From JBEVNR01 sp040507985 (lineage in GTDB: Bacteria; Pseudomonadota; Alphaproteobacteria; Rickettsiales; UBA6187), in assembly GCA_040507985.1 (NCBI GenBank), contig JBEVNR010000025.1, forward strand, positions 1-47,254: DNA of 47,254 bases, given 5' to 3'. Shown piece by piece: positions 34,179-41,228 of this stretch. Both the position numbers and the translations under genes were made by a program. The notes beneath the pieces were generated by a model, which saw only the letters and a program-made list of their open reading frames with translations, was not told the origin of the DNA and did not search any database. Position 1 is the first letter of the stretch; every line of letters begins with the position of its first letter.

Positions 34179-34868
34179 TTACGCTTCCTGCGTCATGATA
34201 TGTAGGCCATGGGAAAAATATGACATTTTGCGCTCATTTTCCGCCGCCCCTTTTGCCATCGCCTTCCGGAAAAGCGCTTCCGTTGCCGCGTCGGCAACGA
34301 CGTCGGCGGTTCCCGTCACGGCAATGTAAACATAGGACGTTTCGTCGCTTAAGGAAAAAGGGAACGAAGCGCGACGCAGACGGGCCTCGGAAAGAAATGC
34401 GTCCGTCGGGCGCGACGCCATCCACGCCGTCGCCTCTTCGTCGCTTAGCGCGCGGCGTGTTTTTGCGTTTTCCGCCGTCAGTCCCCATGCATTATCGACA
34501 TGTCGGGCGTCTTTAGGGGGAATGCCGTCGAAATGCAGCATCCATATCGCCGGCTTTATGGGGCGTGCGGCTTGAAAAAAAGCCGTTTCGACGCCGCGCT
34601 GCCCGGAACGCACATCGTACGGCATGCGGACGACGCATATTTTTTGCTCGCCTTGCGTTTTTGCGAGCAAGGCGGCGTCCACCGAAATTTCGGTGCGGTA
34701 GGTTCGATGGATCGTTAAGGCGCGGACGTCGCCGCGAAAAAACTTTCTTTCCGCGCGTTCCCTGATCGTCGCCTCCAACTCTCCGTCATAAACGTATGCA
34801 TCGCCGTCAAGTGCTTTTCGTAAAAGCGCGATGGTATTTTTATGTTCGGGATACGCCGCTCGTCCCAT
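34179..34868 (-). CDS. Conserved-looking protein of unknown function
   Basis: The ATG at 34868 is preceded by AAAGGA at good spacing, and codon use agrees with the neighbours, so the gene is probably real. The 229-residue protein has no signal peptide, membrane helix, or motif I recognise. Alternating hydrophobic stretches (QKICVVRMPYDV, IWMLHFDGIPP, SYVYIAVTGTADVV) suggest an alpha/beta fold. It lies 132 bases downstream of anmK on the same strand; an inverted repeat sits in that gap. No function is proposed. Confidence 0.7.
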   Translation of the reverse strand: MGRAAYPEHKNTIALLRKALDGDAYVYDGELEATIRERAERKFFRGDVRALTIHRTYRTEISVDAALLAKTQGEQKICVVRMPYDVRSGQRGVETAFFQAARPIKPAIWMLHFDGIPPKDARHVDNAWGLTAENAKTRRALSDEEATAWMASRPTDAFLSEARLRRASFPFSLSDETSYVYIAVTGTADVVADAATEALFRKAMAKGAAENERKMSYFSHGLHIMTQEA

Positions 34869-34920
34869 AACTCGTCCTTTCGTACCATGATTTACTTTAA
34901 ACGATAGAAATTCATCTTTC

Positions 34921-34943
34921 TTTGTGGGAATTCATCCCACAAA
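34921..34943. promoter_or_regulatory. 9-bp inverted repeat upstream of the unknown gene
   Basis: TTTGTGGGA (34921-34929) and TCCCACAAA (34935-34943) form a perfect inverted repeat around ATTCA, 53 bases before the start codon at 34868. T follows neither arm on the 3' side in either direction, so it is not an intrinsic terminator. It could be an operator. Confidence 0.4.
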
Positions 34944-35000
34944 AAAACTATCAAAACGTTAAAGCATACAAAAAAAACGTATTTTAGGCGGCGCGTTCCT

Positions 35001-36434
35001 TTATAGAATTGGCAGCGGAGATAAGATAGGCGAGCCTGCCGACGCGCGGCTCCACAATAAGTCCGGTTGAGATCGCGTCGTTCGCGCGGGGTCGTCGGGC
35101 GGCAATGCGCGCAGCAGGGCTGCGCTCGCTCGCGCGGCGTCGTTATGGGGAAATCGTATTAACCCGCATACGGCCGGCCTTGCGCACCCGGTGACGGCGG
35201 GCAAGGTAAAGGGCGCGCCGCAAATGCGGCGATGCGCGGCGACGGCAAAAATCCGCGCTTCGGCGGAATGCCCGTCTATGCCCAATTCCTCCGAAAAGGC
35301 AACCCGAAACGATCCGCGTCGCCTTATGGAAGCAAAACGCTCGCGATGTTCGGGCAAGACGGGCGCGGACGTCCGGCCAACGGCATCGCCTTGCGCCAAG
35401 GCGCCCAACGCCTCCAGCGTCACGGCGTTATGCCGCCCTCCTCCGGTCAGCAGGGCGACGGTAGGGAAGGGGGCGCCTTCGGGCAAGGAGCCTAATGCGT
35501 GATAGATGATGTAGGCGGAGAAATATTCCGCCGTCCGCAGCCGGTCGGCGAAAGGAAGCGCATCGGAAAACAACGCGGGAACGCGTTTATACCATAACGG
35601 ATCGGACGATTTTGGGGGAAGCAATTCCAAAAAATTTTCTCCTTTCGCGGTCACGGCGGCGCCGAGAAATAACGTACGCAGCAGATCGACGTCGATTTTT
35701 CCCTGTTTTCCCCATGCGCCGTTCGGATCGAAAGGCAAGTTTTTTTCCTCTCGCATCAGCATGTCGGGAAAATGGTTGCACGGTCCCGCGTCCCATCCGA
35801 GCACGGTATCCGCGAGCGGGGCGGTTTCGTATATTAACGTTAAATTTGCCGTGTTTCCTGCGTTTATCATGAGGACGGGCAACGCCGCCCTTGCGCGCAA
35901 AGCGGGCGCCAGATGCAAAAAATATAACGGGGCGAAGGGCGCGCCCTCTCCGCCGGCGAATATGTCGTCGGAACGAAAATCGTATATGGTCGTTATGCCC
36001 AATGCGTCGGCCAATGCGCCCGCATCGGCTATCTGCACCGTGTAGGCGCCGTTTTTCGAGGCGGCGGACGGGGGACAATGGGCGCAGGTTTGGCCGTGAA
36101 GCCCCACGGCGTCGATGGCGCCGGCGTGCGTCGGCAAGGCGCGAATCGTTTCCGCCACGCGCCGAATATAGGCGTCCGAAACGTACCGAAATGCGGAAGG
36201 GTCTTCCCTTGCCGCGCGCTCTATGTTTCCGTTCGCTTTCTCTACCTTTGAACGCAGCGCGCGTAATGCGTCGGAAAGCGCCGTCGAAAAAGGCAGCGTT
36301 GCCGCGCCGGCGTCTTCCATGCGCCCGTCGGCGTAAAACCGCGTTAATACGGCGTCGGCGCCGTCAAGCGAGTTCCCCGTCATCATCCCCGCGATTAATA
36401 AAAAATCGCCGTCCGCATTGTTTTTTTTAATCAT
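35001..36434 (-). CDS. anmK: Anhydro-N-acetylmuramic acid kinase, variant with C-terminal tail
   Basis: AnmK opens and phosphorylates 1,6-anhydroMurNAc in cell-wall recycling. The 477-residue protein shows the family blocks in order: GMMTGNSLDGAD near 15-26, HGQTCAH, RSDDIFAGGEGAPFAP, INAGNTANL, GWDAGPCNH, TGGGRHN and GHSAEARIFA. Several positions differ from the common forms (NAGNTAN for NIGGIAN; WDAGPCN for FDTGPGN). About 60-80 residues follow the end of the normal fold, including a Ser/Arg-rich tail, so it is roughly 100 residues longer than usual. The catalytic aspartate of the DAGP block is kept. It lies upstream of an unknown gene on the same strand. Confidence 0.88.
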   Translation of the reverse strand: MIKKNNADGDFLLIAGMMTGNSLDGADAVLTRFYADGRMEDAGAATLPFSTALSDALRALRSKVEKANGNIERAAREDPSAFRYVSDAYIRRVAETIRALPTHAGAIDAVGLHGQTCAHCPPSAASKNGAYTVQIADAGALADALGITTIYDFRSDDIFAGGEGAPFAPLYFLHLAPALRARAALPVLMINAGNTANLTLIYETAPLADTVLGWDAGPCNHFPDMLMREEKNLPFDPNGAWGKQGKIDVDLLRTLFLGAAVTAKGENFLELLPPKSSDPLWYKRVPALFSDALPFADRLRTAEYFSAYIIYHALGSLPEGAPFPTVALLTGGGRHNAVTLEALGALAQGDAVGRTSAPVLPEHRERFASIRRRGSFRVAFSEELGIDGHSAEARIFAVAAHRRICGAPFTLPAVTGCARPAVCGLIRFPHNDAARASAALLRALPPDDPARTTRSQPDLLWSRASAGSPILSPLPIL

Positions 36435-36722
36435 TCGTTTTAATTATGTTGTTGTCTCGCTAACGTATCTAGTTATATAAAATTGTTTTCGTCGGACAAG
36501 GTGAAATGTTGAGAGCCTTACGCAAACGGTAAGTGGCAGGTTGGAATGCGCAGCGCGCAAGTGATTTGGCCGTTAGCTATGCCGACCTATGACTCAACAA
36601 AGCCCATGCAGCCTAAAAGCGCTCTCAATAAGGGATGCTTACGCTCAAATATCTCCGTCCTTGTGGATTTGCTTTAGGCTGTGTATGATGGTAGCCTCAT
36701 CCACCCTGTGTTGTTTTGTACG

Positions 36723-37577
36723 ATGCGTTATTTTTTTCATTTTCTTTTTATTATGTCTTTCGTCGTTTTGGGCGCGACGTCCGCCCGGGCGGAAAAAGCG
36801 GGAAAAATCGTCGTCTCGTCGCCGCCGCTGCATTCCATCGTCAGCCTTATTGCCGGGCGACCTGCGCCAACGTTACTTGCGAGCGGCAGGGAGTCGTTTC
36901 ACCATGCCGCGCTTACTCCGTCCGCGCGCCGCGCGGCGGAAGAGGCGGATTTTTTCTTCTATGGCGACCCGGAAGTGGAGCCGCTTTCCGCCGCGTTGTT
37001 GCCGGCGTTGCCAAAAACGGTAAAGGCGGCGTCGCTAGAGAACGACGCGCGCGGATCGCATGTATGGATGACGCCGGAAGGCGCCGCCTTCGTCGCTAAA
37101 AAAACCGTGGAAACGTTAACCGAGCGAAATCCGGACGACGCCAAGAAATATCGCAGGCGCTACGACGCGTTTATAGAAAAAAACGCGGAACTTGACGCAT
37201 TTCTTACCGATACGCTGGCGCCGGTGAAGGAAGCGCCGTTTATCGTCTATCACGACGCCTACGCCGACTTCGCCAAAAAATACTCGCTTAACCTTGTCGG
37301 TTACGTCACGAAAAATCCGGAAGCGTCCGTTTCGGGAAAGAAAATGCGGGAGATGCGTCGCCTGATCGCAAAGAAAAAACCGGTATGTCTGTTCGTCGAA
37401 AAGGGAGAGGGAGAAGCGCTGGCTTCCGCCCTCGCCGAAGGAACCGGTACGCGCGTCGCGTTCGTCAATCCCGACGGCGCCGGCATGACGCCAGGAAAAA
37501 AACTTTATCCGCGTTTAATGAAACAACTGGCGAAAGACATGCGCGCCTGTTTGGAGAATACGGATAAAGTAGAATAA
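36723..37577 (+). CDS. ZnuA-like metal-binding periplasmic protein
   Basis: The ATG at 36723 gives 284 residues with a clear signal peptide (MRYFFHFLFIMSFVVLGATSARA), and a longer start at 36681 would bury it. The mature protein follows the ZnuA/cluster A-I plan: VVSSPPLHSIVSLI, a His in SFHHAALTPS, HVWMTPEGA and IVYHDAYADFAKKY, which supply the metal-binding histidines. The usual His/Asp-rich loop of ZnuA is missing, and no ZnuB or ZnuC gene is adjacent. It probably delivers Zn2+ or Mn2+ to an ABC importer encoded elsewhere. One base separates it from the hydrolase gene. Confidence 0.85.
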   Translation: MRYFFHFLFIMSFVVLGATSARAEKAGKIVVSSPPLHSIVSLIAGRPAPTLLASGRESFHHAALTPSARRAAEEADFFFYGDPEVEPLSAALLPALPKTVKAASLENDARGSHVWMTPEGAAFVAKKTVETLTERNPDDAKKYRRRYDAFIEKNAELDAFLTDTLAPVKEAPFIVYHDAYADFAKKYSLNLVGYVTKNPEASVSGKKMREMRRLIAKKKPVCLFVEKGEGEALASALAEGTGTRVAFVNPDGAGMTPGKKLYPRLMKQLAKDMRACLENTDKVE

Positions 37578-37578
37578 A

Positions 37579-38337
37579 ATGACTGAGACGCTTCTTTCCC
37601 TTCCTGCCCACGACGGGAAAACGATCTATGGCGTGCTTCGTCGTCCCGCACATGCGCCGTGCCGCAAGGTCGCGTTGCATTTTCACGGACTGACCGGCAA
37701 CAAAGACGGGTATCTCGAAATACTCTCCGGAAACGTTGCCGCCTTGCGCGGATACGACCATTTTCGCATGGGATTTTACGATCGCGCCCCGAACGCCCGG
37801 CGTTTGGATGGCGTCACCCTTGCGGACCATGTGCGCGACTTTCGCGCCGTCATTAACTACTTTGCGCCTCTATACGACGCCATATATGTTTCCGCGCACA
37901 GTTTCGCGGGACTTGTCGCCCTGATCGACGGCATGAAAGGGGTAAAGGCGGCGAGCCTGTGGGATCCCGCCACTGACGTCACGCATTTTTGGAAAACAAC
38001 GAAATCCCTTGCGCCGGCGTCGGGCGGCAAGAAATATCGCCTGGATTACGGCAGGGTATTTATTTTATCCGCTCCCTTCATTGACGAAATTGCGCGTTAT
38101 CCGGACGCCGCATGCATGGAGCTGGCAAAGAAAGTCGCGCCTCCGACGCAAGTAATCGTGCCGGAGAAAAGCATTTTCGCCGCCTCTCCCCACGCCGATC
38201 CGGCACGTTACGCGGCGTTGTTGCCGGGGAACATTCCCCTAAAAACCATACCGGGCGCGGACCATATTTTCTCCGGCGAAGGCGCCGCCGACGCGCTCCT
38301 TAACGCGTGCTACGATATGTTCGACGCGCATGGATAA
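37579..38337 (+). CDS. Alpha/beta hydrolase
   Basis: The 252-residue protein has an alpha/beta hydrolase plan: oxyanion region HFHGLTGNKDGY near 34-45, nucleophile in SAHSFAG (Ser near 108), and a late histidine in PGADHIFSGE. No signal peptide is seen, so it acts in the cytoplasm. The substrate is unknown. It starts one base after the ZnuA-like gene and overlaps the MoeB/ThiF-like gene by eight bases, so the four genes from 36723 to 40851 are most likely one transcript. Confidence 0.85.
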   Translation: MTETLLSLPAHDGKTIYGVLRRPAHAPCRKVALHFHGLTGNKDGYLEILSGNVAALRGYDHFRMGFYDRAPNARRLDGVTLADHVRDFRAVINYFAPLYDAIYVSAHSFAGLVALIDGMKGVKAASLWDPATDVTHFWKTTKSLAPASGGKKYRLDYGRVFILSAPFIDEIARYPDAACMELAKKVAPPTQVIVPEKSIFAASPHADPARYAALLPGNIPLKTIPGADHIFSGEGAADALLNACYDMFDAHG

Positions 38338-39076
38338 CGTCGCCCGCCAACGATATGCGCGCCAAATCTCCCTTCCTGAATGGGGAGAGGACGGACAGGA
38401 ATGTCTAAAATCCGCCTCCGTCTTCGTCGCCGGAATCGGGGGGCTGGGAAGCGTCGCGGCGCGCTACCTGGTCGGCGCGGGCGTCGGGCGCGTGGCGCTG
38501 CTTGATATTGACGCGATAGAATTATCTAACTTGCATCGGCAAATTTTATACGACGAGAACGACGTCGATCGTCTAAAAATCCTTGCGGCGGCGGAAAAAT
38601 TGCGGGCGGTCAATTCCGAACCGATAATAGAAACGCACGACGCCTTGCCTCCGCTTCATTCTTACGACATGATTGTGGACTGTACGGATAACTTTCCCGC
38701 CCGATTCGCGCTGCATAAGGCGGCGGCGGAGGCGCGCCTGCCGTATCTGTACGCAGCGGCGGAAGCATATCGCGGGGCGCTATGTCTTTTTGCGGGACAT
38801 GAACCTTCCTCGCCGTGCCTACATTGTTTCATTCCCAAAGAAGCCGTCTGCGACGCCCGGGAAGGCTGCGCGCGGCTGGGGGTTTTTCCGTCGCTGCCCG
38901 GCGTAATCGGCGCGATGGCCGCAGCCGAATGCGTGAGATACGTGCTTCGCCTCGGCGAATTATCCCCCGGTCGCCTGACGCGTTACGACGCGTTGTCCGG
39001 CGAATGCGGCGTCTCGCGCGTGACGAAAGACCCGGAATGCGCGTGCCGCGATAACGTAACGACGAATATACAATGA
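38330..39076 (+). CDS. MoeB/ThiF-family adenylyltransferase
   Basis: The 248-residue E1-like enzyme activates the C-terminal glycine of a sulfur-carrier protein (MoaD or ThiS) by adenylation. The nucleotide motif GIGGLG lies at 35-40, followed by DIDAIELSNLHRQILY, the catalytic aspartate in VDCTDNFPARF, and zinc cysteines in CLHCF and CAC. There is no C-terminal rhodanese domain. From sequence alone MoeB and ThiF cannot be told apart, and no carrier gene is adjacent. It overlaps its neighbours on both sides. Confidence 0.92.
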   Translation: MDNVARQRYARQISLPEWGEDGQECLKSASVFVAGIGGLGSVAARYLVGAGVGRVALLDIDAIELSNLHRQILYDENDVDRLKILAAAEKLRAVNSEPIIETHDALPPLHSYDMIVDCTDNFPARFALHKAAAEARLPYLYAAAEAYRGALCLFAGHEPSSPCLHCFIPKEAVCDAREGCARLGVFPSLPGVIGAMAAAECVRYVLRLGELSPGRLTRYDALSGECGVSRVTKDPECACRDNVTTNIQ

Positions 39077-40851
39077 CATCCACCCCGAAAAAATACGACG
39101 CTCCCCTCACCATGGCGCTGCGCGTGGCGCGCACGTATCTGTGGCCGCATAAATGGGCATTCGCCCTGGCGTTTATATGCATGGCGGCCATATCGGGCAT
39201 GACGGGGTTTCAAGCCTATTTGATTGAGCCGGTCATCGAAAAGGTGTTCGTCGAAAAAGACCGGCAATTATTATTTATAATCGCGGGAGCCGTGGCCGCG
39301 ACGTCGGTCGTTAAAGGCGCATCGGCCTACGGTAACCGCTATATCATGACCTATCTCAGCCAGCGCATCGCCGTCGACATGCGCCGCGATCTCTATCGGC
39401 ATTTGGTGACGCACGATTATGCCTTTATCGTGTCGGAATCGAGCGGCAAGCGCGTGTCGCGCTTCTCGAACGACGTGCTGGCGCTGAAAGCCGCCGTAGC
39501 CGGGGTCGCGTTCGGATTTTTAAAGGAATCGCTGACCATGGTCGTGCTGGTGGGGGTGATGTTTTACCAAAACTGGCAGTTTTCGCTCATTACCTTCGCC
39601 GCCTTTCCCTTAACCGTGTACCCGATTTTGCGCTTAAGCAAGCGCATTCGGAAAATATTTTTTTCCACGCAAGAAATTATGGCCGCGTATATCGAACGTC
39701 TCACCGAAACCTTGCATAACATTGTGGTGATAAAAGCGACGCGGCAGGAAGGGCGCGAGATAGCGCGCGCCGACGCGACCTTGGCGCGGCTGCTGGCGCA
39801 GCATAAAAAATCCGCCCGGATTCAGGCGCTCGCTTCGCCGATGATGGAAATATTGACCGGTTGCGCTATCTCGGCGGTTATTTGCTACGGCGGCCTCTCG
39901 GTGATGGAGGGAACCACCACCTCGGGCAAGTTTTCCTCCTTCATCGCCGCCGCTCTGATGGCCTATAAGCCGGCGAAGTCGCTCACCGGCCTCAGCAGCA
40001 TCGTGCAAGAAGGGTTGGCGGCGGCCGGCAGACTGTTCTCGGTTTTGGACGTAAAACCCGCTATGACGGCGCCCGTCTCCGCCGTTCCCGTACCGCCGGA
40101 CGGGGAGCCTATCGTGGAGTTTAGGAACGTGGGGTTTTCCTATCCCGGATGCAACCTTCCCGCCGTGTCGGGCATTAATCTTTCGCTGCGGTCGGGCGAG
40201 ACGGTGGCGCTGGTGGGAGAATCCGGCAGCGGCAAAAGCACGCTTACCCACTTACTGCTTCGGCTATACGACCCGACGGAAGGCGACATGCTTCTGCGCG
40301 GCGTGAACATGCGCTACGCCGACCCGGACGATGTGCGCCGCCACATCGCCTATGTCTCGCAGCAACCGCTCTTGTTCGACGCAAGCGTCGAGGAAAACAT
40401 CGCTTACGCACGTCCCGGCGCCGGGGCGGAAGAAATAGAGGAGGCGGCGAAAAACGCGGCGGCGGACGGGTTCATCCGCGCCATGCCGGAGGGATACGCC
40501 TCGCGCATCGGCGAAAACGGATTTATGCTCTCCGGAGGGCAGCGCCAGCGTCTTTCCCTCGCCCGCGCATTGTTGCAACGCGCCCCGCTATTAGTTTTGG
40601 ACGAAGCCACGTCGGCGCTCGACGCCGCGTCCGAAAGGCAGGTGACGGACGCCCTGCGCCGACACGCAAGCGACCGCGCCACCGTCGTCATCGCGCACCG
40701 CCTCTCCACCGTCCGCCACGCCGATCGCATCGTCGTCATGCAAAAAGGAAGGGTCGTGGAAGAGGGAACGCACGACGCGCTGTTGGCAAAAAACGGCGCC
40801 TATGCCGAGTTATATCGGCAAGGGGGAGATGATTTTTTGGCGAGAATGTGA
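39073..40851 (+). CDS. MsbA-like ABC exporter (lipid A type)
   Basis: The 592-residue half-transporter has an N-terminal six-helix membrane domain and a C-terminal ATPase. Walker A is GESGSGKST near 379-387, the signature is LSGGQRQRLSLARA, and Walker B is LLVLDEATSALD. The length and order match MsbA, which flips lipid A-core to the outer face of the inner membrane; peptide or drug export is the alternative. It starts at an ATGA overlap with the MoeB/ThiF-like gene. A 16-bp palindrome (40865-40880) follows the stop codon, without a good T-run. Confidence 0.9.
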   Translation: MTSTPKKYDAPLTMALRVARTYLWPHKWAFALAFICMAAISGMTGFQAYLIEPVIEKVFVEKDRQLLFIIAGAVAATSVVKGASAYGNRYIMTYLSQRIAVDMRRDLYRHLVTHDYAFIVSESSGKRVSRFSNDVLALKAAVAGVAFGFLKESLTMVVLVGVMFYQNWQFSLITFAAFPLTVYPILRLSKRIRKIFFSTQEIMAAYIERLTETLHNIVVIKATRQEGREIARADATLARLLAQHKKSARIQALASPMMEILTGCAISAVICYGGLSVMEGTTTSGKFSSFIAAALMAYKPAKSLTGLSSIVQEGLAAAGRLFSVLDVKPAMTAPVSAVPVPPDGEPIVEFRNVGFSYPGCNLPAVSGINLSLRSGETVALVGESGSGKSTLTHLLLRLYDPTEGDMLLRGVNMRYADPDDVRRHIAYVSQQPLLFDASVEENIAYARPGAGAEEIEEAAKNAAADGFIRAMPEGYASRIGENGFMLSGGQRQRLSLARALLQRAPLLVLDEATSALDAASERQVTDALRRHASDRATVVIAHRLSTVRHADRIVVMQKGRVVEEGTHDALLAKNGAYAELYRQGGDDFLARM

Positions 40852-41228
40852 TATGTCTTTGAAGAAATAGCTAGCTATTTTGAAAAAATATATCGAATTC
40901 GCAGCAAAAAAGAATAAAAATCCGGTCGTTACTGCTACGTCAATCTATGGTTCAAAAGTGCATACAACCTAATTTTTTGCTTTTAATTAAAGGACTCGGC
41001 TTCATCTTTAACGTCTTTCTGACTCCCGACGCTATTTCAAAACTGTGGGCCAAAGAAAATTCAATTAGGCGGTCAGGTGCGGCAAGGGTTTTATCTTGAT
41101 TTTTTAAAAGTTTATGCTATGGTATTTCTACCAAAAAAAGCACAGATCGACTTCTACTCCATTGCATTCACCCCTCGTTCGTTAGATAGGTACAGTTAGT
41201 TACGGTTGCGGTAGTCTCATCGTTCGCA
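40852..41228. other. Gene-free stretch before the mucin-like gene
   Basis: This AT-rich stretch holds the palindrome AAATAGCTAGCTATTT (40865-40880) and a promoter (41096-41123). I see no RNA gene or further frame. Confidence 0.5.
41096..41123 (+). promoter_or_regulatory. Sigma70-like promoter of the mucin-like gene
   Basis: TTGATT (41096-41101) and TATGGT (41118-41123) are 16 bases apart. The leader to the ATG at 41229 would be about 100 bases. A bacterial promoter here supports expression of the gene in this genome. Confidence 0.45.

Noticed and set aside
35891..36430. 179-residue Arg-rich frame opposite anmK
   Set aside because: Extreme Arg content is what the complement of Ala/Asp-rich codons gives; anmK is well supported.
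36505..36640. Possible insertion-sequence remnant before the ZnuA-like gene
   Set aside because: An 8-bp inverted pair (TTGAGAGC/GCTCTCAA) is present, but there is no transposase-like translation in any frame.
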